A stretch of 64,000 nucleotides of DNA from Glaciecola nitratireducens FR1064. GTDB taxonomy: Bacteria > Pseudomonadota > Gammaproteobacteria > Enterobacterales > Alteromonadaceae. The notes beneath the pieces were generated by a model. It did no database searches and was not told where the DNA came from. It was given only the letters and a program-made list of their open reading frames with translations. Of this stretch, positions 15,708-25,013 are shown piece after piece (position 1 is the first letter of the stretch; every line of letters starts with the position of its first letter). The stretch lies in the NCBI RefSeq assembly GCF_000226565.1, contig NC_016041.1:3596001-3660000 (forward strand), written 5' to 3'. A program made the position numbers and the translations under genes.

Positions 15708-16610
15708 ATGAAATTACGCATCGAGCATTTAACTCGCCATAAATACTCTGGCCCCGTCAGTTTTTCGGTCCATAGTTTATATCTCCGTCCAATAGAAGGA
15801 CACCTGCGACGAGTTCATCGTTTTTCTGTGGAAACAATACCCGCATCAACGCAAAGCTTCGTGCGTGACGTCAATGGTAATACACTTTTAAACTGCAATT
15901 TTGCTTTAAACGAGTCTGATATTTTGGAGTTCCGCACTGAAATCGAAGTCGACATAAATGAAGATAATCCCTATGACTTTTTGCTTGAGTCTTACGCCTT
16001 AGAGTACCCATTTTCCTATAGAGGTGCAGATACAAAAGCGCTTGTACCTTTCCTACTTGATGAAGTTTTAGAAAACGAAACCGAGGTACTAGATTGGTTC
16101 AAGCAAGCGGTGCCATCGCCGGCTAAACATCCAGACATCGTACAATTTCTAACAGACTTAAACCAAGCCATAAGACGCGACATTGCTTATGTACGCCGTG
16201 ACGAAGAAGGTATCCAGCCTCCAAATACGACGCTAACGCTGCGCTCCGGTGCCTGTAGGGATATGGCGGCACTTTTCATTTCTGCTGTGCGTCAACTCGG
16301 TCTCGCCGCAAGATTTGTTAGCGGCTATTTGTATGTTGAGTCTGGCAATGACGATGAAAACCACTTACTAAACCGAGCGGCAGGATCTATGCACGCTTGG
16401 GCAGAAGTTTACCTGCCCGGTGCTGGATGGAAGGGCTTTGACCCTACTAACGGTATATTGGCAAACAGCTTTTTTATTCCAGCGGCTGTGAGTCACTTAC
16501 CGGAGGTTGTTGACCCTATTCAAGGCCATTATTTTTCCAAAACTGCAACAAATTCCGTGTTAGAGGTTCAGTTAAATATAGAGGAGTTGAGCCTTGATTC
16601 ACTCAAGTGA
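15708..16610 (+). CDS. Transglutaminase-like domain protein
   Basis: This 300-residue protein has an N-terminal bacterial transglutaminase-like domain (~1-90) and a transglutaminase/protease core. The catalytic triad is visible: Cys in RSGACRDMA (~184), His in SMHAWAEVY (~228) and Asp in GFDPTNG (~245). Family members act as peptidases or amidases; the substrate is not known here. There is no signal peptide, so it is probably cytoplasmic. No Shine-Dalgarno site precedes the ATG, which directly follows an array of 15-bp repeats. It overlaps the DUF2126 gene by 17 bp. The pair matches two parts of a widespread gene cluster that often also has alpha-E and ATP-grasp-like proteins, which are absent here. 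Confidence 0.88.
   Translation: MKLRIEHLTRHKYSGPVSFSVHSLYLRPIEGHLRRVHRFSVETIPASTQSFVRDVNGNTLLNCNFALNESDILEFRTEIEVDINEDNPYDFLLESYALEYPFSYRGADTKALVPFLLDEVLENETEVLDWFKQAVPSPAKHPDIVQFLTDLNQAIRRDIAYVRRDEEGIQPPNTTLTLRSGACRDMAALFISAVRQLGLAARFVSGYLYVESGNDDENHLLNRAAGSMHAWAEVYLPGAGWKGFDPTNGILANSFFIPAAVSHLPEVVDPIQGHYFSKTATNSVLEVQLNIEELSLDSLK
16581..16586 (+). promoter_or_regulatory. Strong ribosome-binding site fixing a TTG start
   Basis: GAGGAG lies 7 nt before the TTG at 16594, inside the end of the upstream coding region. It decides the start of the DUF2126 gene, as no ATG is placed suitably. Confidence 0.8.
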
Positions 16611-18735
16611 GATTAATGCCCTTGCGGCAATCGTAGAGTCTAAGCTGAAGGCGCAAGACATCACGCTAACAATGGGCGGCGAGCCCACATACATTGTTGC
16701 TCAGCCTGATACCGACGAATGGAATAATGGCGCAATGGGTGAACAGAAGTTGGGTTACGCTCGTCGCATGGGGGGTGAGTTAATCAAAAACGTTTATCCT
16801 CAAGCCTTAGCCATGCAGGTGTTTGGAAAGTGGTATCCAAATGAGCCGTTGCCGCGATGGGTTTTTATGACGCTGCACGCAAATCAAGGCGAAGCACTTT
16901 GGCCAGAAACAGAACGTTTGATGCTTGACGATGTTGAGGGAAAAAATAAACCTAAAGTAGCTGAAACTTTGATGGAGGGAATAGCTTCCGCATTGGATTT
17001 AAAGCAGCATATTTTAAAAGCCTTTGAACAGGCAACTCCAGAGAAAGATTCGGCTTTAGCGGGTTGGGTTTTACCTTTAAACTTCGCAGAAGATGCTTGG
17101 GTTTCAGCCGAATGGCCTTTTACGCCTGATGAACCTATTCAACTGTTTATGGGCGATAGCCCAATTGGTTTGCGCCTGCCACTAGGAGACCTCCCAAAAG
17201 AGACGATGCGCAAAGCCCTGAGTATAGAAGTGCGCAACGGCGCTATCGAAATTTTTATACCTCCTTTGGAGTTGTCTGCTTTTCGAGCACTCATTAATTT
17301 AATACGCCAGCTTGTCAACGAGGCGAATTTACATGACCTTTTACTCTGTGGTTATGCACCTAGCGAAACAAAAGACGAACTCGTGGTACTTGGATTAGCG
17401 GCCGACCCTGGAGTATTAGAGGTCAATCTTCCGCCAAGCAAGACCTGGCAAGACTACAACCGAATTTTACTTCAATGTACAGATGCTGCCAAAGCGGTTG
17501 GACTCCAGTTAACCAAGCTGCAGCTCAATGGTTCTGTTTACGGCACCGGCGGCGGTTCACATTTAACGTTTGGCGGTGAAAACCTTGATACCAATCCTTT
17601 TTTACTAAACCCTAAACGTATCGCTTCAGTGTTGCGTTATTGGCAACGCCATCCGGCCTTATCTTATTTCTTTACAGGCCAGCACGTTGGCCCAGGCAGT
17701 CAGGCGCCGCGCGTCGACGAAGGACCTAGGCATGGCCTATATGAATTAGAAGTTGCATGCGAAGGCATTGAAGCTGCGACCATTGCCCCCGATGGCCCAT
17801 CAATTGATCAGTTTCTGAAGAATTTGATGACAGATTCCTCCGGCAATACGCATCGCGCTGAACTTTGCTTTGATAAGTTCTACAACCTAGAGTCGCCCAG
17901 TGGTCTGCTAGGAATTGTTGAATTTAGAGCGTTTGAAACGTTTGCAAAGGCAGAGCTGATGTCACTGGCAGCATTATTTATTCGTTCCGTTATTGTTCGC
18001 CTATTTGAATCTCCTTTTACCGAGCCACTGAAACGCTTTGGCCCTGAGCTTCATGACCGCTACTTTTTACCTGCATTTTTATGGGAAGACATTCAAGATA
18101 TTTGTGCTGACTTGAAGTCGCACGGCATACCCTTTGACCCACAATGGTTACTGCCAATCTTAGACTTCAGAAGCCCAAGCGTAGGTAAGCTAGAAATACC
18201 CAAAGGTAGTATTGAACTGCGCCAAGCCTTCGAGTCATGGCCACTGATGGCTGAGCAAAATAGAGGAAGATCAACCGTGCGCGTAGTCGACAACTCTACT
18301 GACCGTCTGCAGGTTACGCTTTCAAATAGTGATGTGCTAGATAATGGAGAGTTGCGAGTTAATGGGGTACGTGTGCCATTTGAAAAAGTTAACGGAATAA
18401 TGATTTGTGGACTGCGTTATAAATGTGCAAGTGCCTACCCAGCGCTGCACCCGCACGTTCCTATTCAGTCGCCGTTAGTGCTTGAATGGGTAGATAAACA
18501 CTCGGGCAAGACAATGTCGGCTGCGCGTTATCACTATTGGAATCCTGATGCAGCGGTGTATGACGGTAGGCCCAAAAATGATGAATCAGCAGCGCAGCGT
18601 CGCTCAGCGCGCTGGAAGACAGCTCCTGATCTAATTGATCGCATAAGCGACGCGATTGAGCCTAAACTATCGCCTGAATATCGATTTACCTTAGATTTAC
18701 GCCGTCAGCTAAAGCCTCCACCTATCGATAGTTAA
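16594..18735 (+). CDS. DUF2126 family protein (transglutaminase-associated), TTG start
   Basis: This 713-residue protein has the DUF2126 hallmarks: LTMGGEPTYI (~25), KWYPNEPLPRW (~84), YGTGGGSHLTFGG (~310), RHPALSYFFTGQHVGPGSQAPR (~345) and a C-terminal ARYHYWNPDAAVY. Many homologues are longer, with an N-terminal transglutaminase domain fused to DUF2126; here that domain is a separate overlapping gene. The biochemical activity of DUF2126 is unknown to me. The start is TTG, supported by GAGGAG seven bases upstream inside the preceding gene, giving tight translational coupling. Confidence 0.88.
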   Translation: MIHSSEINALAAIVESKLKAQDITLTMGGEPTYIVAQPDTDEWNNGAMGEQKLGYARRMGGELIKNVYPQALAMQVFGKWYPNEPLPRWVFMTLHANQGEALWPETERLMLDDVEGKNKPKVAETLMEGIASALDLKQHILKAFEQATPEKDSALAGWVLPLNFAEDAWVSAEWPFTPDEPIQLFMGDSPIGLRLPLGDLPKETMRKALSIEVRNGAIEIFIPPLELSAFRALINLIRQLVNEANLHDLLLCGYAPSETKDELVVLGLAADPGVLEVNLPPSKTWQDYNRILLQCTDAAKAVGLQLTKLQLNGSVYGTGGGSHLTFGGENLDTNPFLLNPKRIASVLRYWQRHPALSYFFTGQHVGPGSQAPRVDEGPRHGLYELEVACEGIEAATIAPDGPSIDQFLKNLMTDSSGNTHRAELCFDKFYNLESPSGLLGIVEFRAFETFAKAELMSLAALFIRSVIVRLFESPFTEPLKRFGPELHDRYFLPAFLWEDIQDICADLKSHGIPFDPQWLLPILDFRSPSVGKLEIPKGSIELRQAFESWPLMAEQNRGRSTVRVVDNSTDRLQVTLSNSDVLDNGELRVNGVRVPFEKVNGIMICGLRYKCASAYPALHPHVPIQSPLVLEWVDKHSGKTMSAARYHYWNPDAAVYDGRPKNDESAAQRRSARWKTAPDLIDRISDAIEPKLSPEYRFTLDLRRQLKPPPIDS

Positions 18736-18794
18736 CTGTTTTTCAAGTTTGCTTGATGCTCATATTGGCAGCGAATTTTAAAATTTGTTGCTGA

Positions 18795-20177
18795 TTACGA
18801 GGAGTGGGGTTCAGCGCTTACTGAATGGTCAGTTAGATTGCGCAACCAGTGTTTTGCTTTCATTCGATACGCAAATAAAACCGCCTTCGTAACTTCTTCT
18901 GAATAAGTTATTAATACCACCCAATAAAGAGCTAATTCAAAATAGAATGCAGCTGCGAAAGTAAGTGGAATACCGATGACCCACATTCCTGATATATCAA
19001 TAAGCATACAATGTTTATTATCGCCTCCGGCGCGCAAGATACCCATAGATGCTGTCATATTAAAAACTTTGACACAGGTACCAAATGTAATTAGCAAAAA
19101 TATGTCGTGAGCAACCGCCAGTGTATCTTGATTAAGATTTGTGTAGGGCATGAACACTAACGATTCCAAACTCAACATCACTATCCCTAGCAACAAAGTC
19201 ACAATAGGCGCAGTAATAGCAAAGCCTCGTGCAACAGACCAAGCAGCACCGAATGCGTCTTTCCCGAGTCGCTGACCAACCATAATAGAGCAAGCCGAGG
19301 CAAAGCCAAAAAAGAACGAAACGAGTAAACCTTCCAAGGGTGCCATTAGACTCATGACGGCAAGCTCTTGGGTGCCAATACGTCCGAATATAAGTTGATA
19401 TACAAATGTGCCTAGGGACCATACGCCGAAACTTACCATCATTGGCCATACAAGCCTAATTAGGTGGGCCCACTGTGATTTATTTAAAAATTGTGCCCCG
19501 CTTAATTTACTTGGAAAGACGCTATGTCTAGTCTTCGCTAAACAAGTCAGCATGAGCAGCGCATGAATAGCTCTAGCAATAAAAGTTGCCCACGCTGCTC
19601 CTAGCACGCCCATAGCGTCGATACCGAGTCCGCCGTTAATTAACCAATAGTTCAACGCAATATTAATAACGATTGCAACAGCGCCTAGTGCCATCGATAG
19701 CCTTACCTGACTAAATCCACGCAGTGCATTCTCAAAAACCATCACCACAACAACGAAGCCTAAGCTGGGCATGGTTACCCACAAATATTCTGCGCCGGTA
19801 GTGATGATGACAGGATCGGTAGTGCCGAGACCAACGATAAGGTCTCCAAAGGCGAAAATTAGCAGCACTATTGGGAATAATACACCGGCCCCAATTGCCA
19901 GTGTCTTAATAATAATGGGACTGATGCGCTCGCTTTTACCTGCACCATAATACTGTGCCGACAACACACCCACACCAGCTGCCAGACCAGATAAAATGAT
20001 CAGTACGACAAACTGGATACGGTTTCCCAAACCAACAGAAGCTACGGCAGCGTCACCAAGATGACCCACCATCATAATGTCACTCATACCCAGCATCGTC
20101 ACAAGAATGCTTTGCAACGAAATAGGCCACGCTAGCTTGAGACACTGTTTAAATGTTGATGGGCTGCGTTTTTGCAT
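18795..20177 (-). CDS. MATE family efflux transporter
   Basis: This 460-residue protein has about 12 transmembrane segments in two halves. The N-terminal half has typical MATE sequence: LAWPISLQSILVTMLGMSDIMMVGHLGDAAVASVGLGN, then GVGVLSAQYYGAGK. It is expected to export cationic drugs or metabolites using a Na+ or H+ gradient across the inner membrane. It follows the secreted hydrolase-like gene by 23 bp on the same strand, so they are probably cotranscribed. It is convergent with the DUF2126 gene, with no clear terminator between them. Confidence 0.9.
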   Translation of the reverse strand: MQKRSPSTFKQCLKLAWPISLQSILVTMLGMSDIMMVGHLGDAAVASVGLGNRIQFVVLIILSGLAAGVGVLSAQYYGAGKSERISPIIIKTLAIGAGVLFPIVLLIFAFGDLIVGLGTTDPVIITTGAEYLWVTMPSLGFVVVVMVFENALRGFSQVRLSMALGAVAIVINIALNYWLINGGLGIDAMGVLGAAWATFIARAIHALLMLTCLAKTRHSVFPSKLSGAQFLNKSQWAHLIRLVWPMMVSFGVWSLGTFVYQLIFGRIGTQELAVMSLMAPLEGLLVSFFFGFASACSIMVGQRLGKDAFGAAWSVARGFAITAPIVTLLLGIVMLSLESLVFMPYTNLNQDTLAVAHDIFLLITFGTCVKVFNMTASMGILRAGGDNKHCMLIDISGMWVIGIPLTFAAAFYFELALYWVVLITYSEEVTKAVLFAYRMKAKHWLRNLTDHSVSAEPHSS

Positions 20178-20200
20178 ATTGGCTTAACAACAAAGAAGAC

Positions 20201-21577
20201 TTACTTCACGTAAAATGGGATATTGGCATGGGCTGCATTGTTGTTACCGTCAAAAGCATAGACAAATAAACGATAAGCGCCGGCCTTATCTGGTGCCGTT
20301 AACTTTATAACTGCATCGTGGTTTTTAATGACACCCTCTACCAATGGAGGCACATATTCAGCATCACCGCCCACTTTGTCAGAAGTGGATTCAGGGCGAA
20401 TTTCCCACAGATAACGGATATCGTCGCCATCGGCGTCAACAACCTCAACAGATGCTTGATAAACCTTACCGGAGCGCAAGTAAACGTCATCGAATGCGAC
20501 CTGATTATCGAGCATTATCTGGCTAATTTGAGGAACACGATTTTCCGGCCAGACGCCATTCCAGATATGGTACATAACGTCGACCGCTTCAGTTTTTTCT
20601 CCAGTAGCTAAAAACATGCCATACCATGTTGGGGTTTTTTCCTGTTTCTGTCCCCATAAAAATACATAGTTGCCTATCGCTTTGCCGCTATAGGGTTGTA
20701 GTACTTGTGAGTAACTTTTTGCGTAGTTATTGGCTTTTTCTGAGCTGGTATTCTCAATTGGCGCACCCCACTTCGTTTTATGTACTTCCCAATGCCCAAC
20801 CGCACCCCATTCCGTAACGAAATAAGGTTTATCGTAGCCAGAGTCCTGAATATACTTAGGTAAATTTAAAAGATCGGCGTAAAGCTGAAAGCTAACGAAA
20901 TCTAAATCAGGTGCACGTTCTTCTATTGCGGCTAATGCCCTTTTATCGAAGCCTGCCAAAGCGGTCGTTGTTGGATGATAGGGATCGATTTCTTTAATCA
21001 TCTTCGCGGTATCATTCACCGCATCAAATACCTTCGGATTGGTAAATCCAAAGTTTACTTCATTGCCTATTATCCAGGTCAGTAATGCTGGATGGTCTTT
21101 ATATTTTTCAACTCTTGCCGTATTTTTAGCGAGTTGTCTTGCAACAGCAACAGGATCATTGTAGTCAAAACCATGTCGTTCTCTGGCAAACTCTAAGCAC
21201 AAGGAAACGGTAATACCCATGGCATGAGCTCGGTCTAATAATTGCTGTGCAGGTTCAGCATGATTATCTACGGCCCAATTTCGCATTGAATTGCCACCAA
21301 ACTTTACCAAACTTGCAAGATCGGTTGAGCCAATACCTGCCCCTCTGACTTGATATGGCTTTCCGCCTCTCAATAATTGATAGCTGCCATTTTCTTCGAT
21401 AATTTCAACTTTAATTGGCGTTTGCTTTTTCGTTTCTATGATATTATTTACCACGGTATGGGACGGTGTCAGAGAGTCTTCGCTTAAACCATTTAAAGCG
21501 GAAGCTGCATTACAAAAAATCAAAACGCTCGCCATACTTATCACAAAAGCAGATAATAGAAATTTACCAGGCTTCAT
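20201..21577 (-). CDS. Secreted clan-A glycosidase-like (GH2/GH5-type TIM barrel) protein
   Basis: This 458-residue protein has an N-terminal signal peptide (hydrophobic to ~28, NAASA). Residues ~55-330 resemble the TIM barrel of GH2 enzymes without the sandwich domains: GGKPYQVRGAG, GGNSMRNW, LLTWIIGNEVNFG with the acid/base Glu (~172) and FVTEWGAVGHW with the likely nucleophile Glu (~250). The C-terminal ~100 residues form an Ig-like or cadherin-like domain (VVDADGDDIRYLWEIRP). It is probably periplasmic or surface-located. The substrate cannot be stated; the beta-glucan context is suggestive only. It is upstream of the MATE gene in an apparent operon. Confidence 0.8.
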   Translation of the reverse strand: MKPGKFLLSAFVISMASVLIFCNAASALNGLSEDSLTPSHTVVNNIIETKKQTPIKVEIIEENGSYQLLRGGKPYQVRGAGIGSTDLASLVKFGGNSMRNWAVDNHAEPAQQLLDRAHAMGITVSLCLEFARERHGFDYNDPVAVARQLAKNTARVEKYKDHPALLTWIIGNEVNFGFTNPKVFDAVNDTAKMIKEIDPYHPTTTALAGFDKRALAAIEERAPDLDFVSFQLYADLLNLPKYIQDSGYDKPYFVTEWGAVGHWEVHKTKWGAPIENTSSEKANNYAKSYSQVLQPYSGKAIGNYVFLWGQKQEKTPTWYGMFLATGEKTEAVDVMYHIWNGVWPENRVPQISQIMLDNQVAFDDVYLRSGKVYQASVEVVDADGDDIRYLWEIRPESTSDKVGGDAEYVPPLVEGVIKNHDAVIKLTAPDKAGAYRLFVYAFDGNNNAAHANIPFYVK

Positions 21578-21726
21578 ATTTGCTCACCTAATTATTTTTT
21601 ACTCGGAGTATTAGCTCTGCTATTTACTCGCAAATATAACTGTTACTATTTTGTGATAACAGTTTGCGGTCTTACCCCCCAGCTCCTCAAATAAAATGAG
21701 ATAGGTTGGATTAATTGGAGGTTATA

Positions 21727-21792
21727 ATGGACGGCTACAATAGATATGATGCACTGCTAGGTGTAAACTCGCTGCTTGTTAATAAAAGGTAA
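21727..21792 (+). CDS. Possible 21-residue leader peptide or small protein
   Basis: ATG at 21727 is preceded by GGAGG (21717-21721) with 5-nt spacing, the best ribosome-binding site in this area. The frame runs 21 codons to TAA at 21790, 12 bp before the histidine kinase ATG, whose own ribosome-binding site is poor. The peptide begins MDGYNRYDALLG and ends in NKR. It is too short for homology judgement. It may couple translation to the kinase or be an independent small protein. Confidence 0.45.
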   Translation: MDGYNRYDALLGVNSLLVNKR

Positions 21793-21804
21793 ACAAACTG
21801 TCCA

Positions 21805-22938
21805 ATGATCAGTGCAATTAACCAATCAGTAAAAACGGCAATTAAACAAGATCCCATTCACCGGTTTTGGTTCTGGCAGGCCAGCTTTTGGTTATTCTTG
21901 AGCACCGTTAGTTTCTTTACTTTAACATTGTGGTACAGCCAAGTCACACTGGCGAACGTCGTACATACTGTTCTTCAGGCACTGCTTGGTCTACTGTTTT
22001 CGATTTTTCTTTATCGGACTTTCGATCGAATTTGGGACAAGTCGATAGCATACAGGCTGTGTGTAGGTATGTTTGTTGTATTTGTGGTCGCATTTTTATG
22101 GACTATTTTTAGAATGCAGGCATTGTCTTGGCTAACCCCAGCGGATCAGGTTTGGGGAGAGTTTGGCGGCTGGTTTTTTGCGAGTATCTTCATATTCTTA
22201 TGTTGGACTGGGTTATTTCACGGTATTCGTTATTTCGAACTGCTGCAATCAGAACATAGCATTATGCTCAATGCTGAGGCGGCAACACGAAAAGAACATA
22301 TTAAGCGCATTGAGGCCCAAAGTGTCGCGCGCGATGCAAAACTTAAAATGTTGCGATATCAGCTTAACCCTCACTTTTTATGTAACACCTTAAACGCCAT
22401 CAACTCACTGATCGAAATTGAAGAGTCAGAGAAAGCCCAAATAATGACTGTGCAGCTGAGCCAATTCTTACGTCATTCATTGGACAACAACCCTGACACA
22501 ATGATCACCTTGAGAGAAGAAATTAGCGCTTTAAATCTTTATCTCGAAATAGAAAAAACCCGATTTGCTGAACGTTTACAACTAGATTTTAAAGTAGACG
22601 ATGAGGCGCAAAATGCCCTAGTACCCAGCTTGCTATTGCAACCCATCATCGAAAACTCGATGAAGCACGCCATTTCTAAAAACGAGAAAGGCGGCATTAT
22701 TGAAATAAGAGCGGGCATTAATCAGGACAGACTGATTATTGAAATAAGCGACAGCGGTGCAGACCAAGAGAGTAAAAAAACACAAACCGAACATGAAACT
22801 GGTATCGGACTAGAGAATACTGAACAACGCTTGTCGGTTCTTTACGAAAACGACTATCAAATTAACACCATGCGACGTGCAGAGGGCGGACGCTCTACTT
22901 GCATCAATATGCCACTCGAATTATCGGATACAAAATGA
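21805..22938 (+). CDS. LytS/YehU-type membrane sensor histidine kinase
   Basis: This 377-residue protein has about four N-terminal transmembrane segments (~25-155), a short coiled stretch, and a His_kinase domain with phosphoacceptor His in LRYQLNPHFLCNTLNAIN (~192). The ATPase domain follows, with PSLLLQPIIENSMKHAI and GIGLENTEQRL. It phosphorylates the LytTR regulator encoded next. Start and stop codons of the two genes overlap as ATGA. No extracytoplasmic sensor domain is present, so the signal is probably membrane-linked. A 21-codon ORF with a strong ribosome-binding site precedes it. Confidence 0.9.
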   Translation: MISAINQSVKTAIKQDPIHRFWFWQASFWLFLSTVSFFTLTLWYSQVTLANVVHTVLQALLGLLFSIFLYRTFDRIWDKSIAYRLCVGMFVVFVVAFLWTIFRMQALSWLTPADQVWGEFGGWFFASIFIFLCWTGLFHGIRYFELLQSEHSIMLNAEAATRKEHIKRIEAQSVARDAKLKMLRYQLNPHFLCNTLNAINSLIEIEESEKAQIMTVQLSQFLRHSLDNNPDTMITLREEISALNLYLEIEKTRFAERLQLDFKVDDEAQNALVPSLLLQPIIENSMKHAISKNEKGGIIEIRAGINQDRLIIEISDSGADQESKKTQTEHETGIGLENTEQRLSVLYENDYQINTMRRAEGGRSTCINMPLELSDTK

Positions 22939-23765
22939 CTATATTAAAAACAATCATTGTTGACGACGAACCGCTTGCATTAAAGCTGCTAGCAGCAAAA
23001 CTAAAGAAAGTGCCTAATGTAGAGGTCATTGCACAATGCTCAAATGGCCGTGAAGCCATAAATGCAGTGATTGAGCTTGCACCCGACTTGCTATTTTTAG
23101 ATATTCAGATGCCGGGTCTATCTGGTTTGGACGTCGTTAAGCAATTACAAAACGACACCATGCCGCTAATTGTTTTTGCAACTGCTTACGAACAATATGC
23201 GCTTGAAGCTTTTGACGCTTATGCCGTAGATTATGTGCTTAAACCCATTGATGATGAACGCATTCAAAGGGCGGTTGATAGAGCCCTAGAACGTTTCGCG
23301 ATAAAATCAGACGAGCAATCGGAAAATAAGCGTGAAGTGATAGGCGCAATTGCGCATATCGACCAAAAACATGATAAAACTGTGACGTGGATGGCAGACG
23401 AATCAACGCATCAAGACCCCCAGTCTGTCGATATTAAAAACCGCAAAATCGTGATTAAAGACCGAGACGAAATACATTTATTAAAACAGCAAGATATACA
23501 GTGGATTGATGCTGCTGGCGACTACGTTTGCGTGCATGCACTAGGTGAAACTCACGTAAAACGCTGCACGCTAAAAGAAATGTTAGTTGAATTGGACGAA
23601 ACGCAGTTTAAACGTGTTCACCGTTCGACCATCGTTAACTTGGATTTTATAGACAAAGTGATACCCCACACGAAAGGCGAATTTTTCTTGATGATGGGAG
23701 AATATGACAAAATTAAGGTTAGTCGTAATTACAAGGATGTGGTGAAGACTTTTCTAACTAACTAG
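22935..23765 (+). CDS. LytTR-family response regulator
   Basis: This ~276-residue regulator has a receiver domain with TIIVDDEPLAL, phosphoacceptor Asp in LLFLDIQMPG (~56) and Lys in VLKPIDD (~106). A linker of ~60 residues follows, then a LytTR DNA-binding domain (IHLLKQQDIQWIDAAGDYV, VHRSTIVNLDFI, KVSRNYKDVV). The ATG at 22935 overlaps the kinase stop as ATGA, which fixes the start; an earlier in-frame Met lies inside the kinase gene. Targets are not known. LytTR regulators typically bind pairs of short direct repeats, and none was securely found here. Confidence 0.9.
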   Translation: MTILKTIIVDDEPLALKLLAAKLKKVPNVEVIAQCSNGREAINAVIELAPDLLFLDIQMPGLSGLDVVKQLQNDTMPLIVFATAYEQYALEAFDAYAVDYVLKPIDDERIQRAVDRALERFAIKSDEQSENKREVIGAIAHIDQKHDKTVTWMADESTHQDPQSVDIKNRKIVIKDRDEIHLLKQQDIQWIDAAGDYVCVHALGETHVKRCTLKEMLVELDETQFKRVHRSTIVNLDFIDKVIPHTKGEFFLMMGEYDKIKVSRNYKDVVKTFLTN

Positions 23766-23792
23766 GCTTTGTCATCAAATAAGGTAACCGTT

Positions 23793-24920
23793 TTGAACAC
23801 TAAGCAGTACGCGTCATATTTTCACTTACCCGACGGCATTTATGCTCTCGCTCATTCTGTAGGCCCTCTACCGAAGGTATCCAAGTTAGCATTGCAAGAG
23901 CACTATCTGGCGCCGTGGGAAGCATTGGGGGGAGATGCATGGCCTAAATGGCTGCAAAGCGTTGATGATTTTTGTACGTCCGTTGCGAGTTTAATTAATG
24001 CCTCAGCCGATGAGATTTGCCCTCAACCTAATTTAGCATCGGGTTTTTCAGCATACTTAAGTGCTCTTGCTAAATTACCAAAAAACAAAAGTAAGCAGCG
24101 TGTTTTAATGCATCAAGATGCCTTTGCTTCGATGGGCTTTGTCGTTACTGGTTTAGCTCAAGCATATGGACTGGAATTAGTTTTAATCCAAGGCGACCCT
24201 AATAGCCTCGACGCTTGGGATAAGGAATTAGCGAAGGGGAACGTCCTTGCCTGTTTGTTCACCCATGTCCATTCAAACACCTCTATTAAATCAGATCTTG
24301 TACTATTGGTTGAACTTGCTAAATCACATAGCGCTTATGCTTTGGTCGATATTGCGCAATCGGTTGGCGTCGTGCCTGTGGATAGCAAAGAATGGGGTGC
24401 AGATGCAATCTTTGGGTCCTGTGTGAAATGGCTATGCGGTGGCCCAGGCGCTGGATTTATGTTTATAAAAGCGAGTCACATTAATGAGTTAGAACCCGAC
24501 CCTATTGGTTGGTTTTCGCATCAAAACCCGTTTGAATTCGATATTAATCATTATGCGCCAGCTAATAACGCAAAGCGATTTTGGGGAGGTACTCCCAGCG
24601 TAGCCCCCTACGTTAGCGCTTGTGCATCTATTAATATGATATTAGAAATAGGCGTTGAAAACATCGCTAAACACAATACTGACTTGAAACGTCGCTTATT
24701 AAATAGCCTACCAAACTATGTCACAATAAAACCTAACGAAGCTGAGCTTAGTGGGCAAGGAGGCAGCTTGTGCATCGGATGTGACGACATGGAAAAGGCC
24801 GCAGAAAAACTAAATGAAGCTGGCGTAAGATATGATCGTCGCGGTGATATATTTCGCTTATCGCTGCACATTATGAATAACTTTGATGATGCGGATGTGA
24901 TTGCTCGCTGTTTTATTTAG
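23793..24920 (+). CDS. Class V aminotransferase/kynureninase-like PLP enzyme, TTG start
   Basis: This ~375-residue fold-type I PLP enzyme has class V features: ALAHSVGPLPK near the N-terminus, LVDIAQSVGVVP with the Asp that contacts the PLP ring nitrogen (~193), the PLP Lys in FGSCVKWLCGGPGAGF (~218), and RFWGGTPSVAPY. It resembles kynureninase-like proteins more than cysteine desulfurases; the substrate is uncertain. The frame has only TTG starts near its beginning. TTG at 23793 has AAGGT 7 nt upstream and is preferred over TTG at 23769. It lies close behind the LytTR regulator and may be cotranscribed. Confidence 0.78.
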   Translation: MNTKQYASYFHLPDGIYALAHSVGPLPKVSKLALQEHYLAPWEALGGDAWPKWLQSVDDFCTSVASLINASADEICPQPNLASGFSAYLSALAKLPKNKSKQRVLMHQDAFASMGFVVTGLAQAYGLELVLIQGDPNSLDAWDKELAKGNVLACLFTHVHSNTSIKSDLVLLVELAKSHSAYALVDIAQSVGVVPVDSKEWGADAIFGSCVKWLCGGPGAGFMFIKASHINELEPDPIGWFSHQNPFEFDINHYAPANNAKRFWGGTPSVAPYVSACASINMILEIGVENIAKHNTDLKRRLLNSLPNYVTIKPNEAELSGQGGSLCIGCDDMEKAAEKLNEAGVRYDRRGDIFRLSLHIMNNFDDADVIARCFI

Positions 24921-25013
24921 CTAAAGCTGATCAAAGACATAGTTATTGAATTAGGCTGATGTTTGGCATAATCTTATCTATTATTGCCGAAGTCGAATAT
25001 AACACACAAAAAA

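Noticed and set aside
18736-18794. Imperfect dyad between the DUF2126 and MATE genes (CAGC...GCTG around 18770)
   Set aside because: The stem is interrupted and no T-run follows, so it is not called as a terminator.
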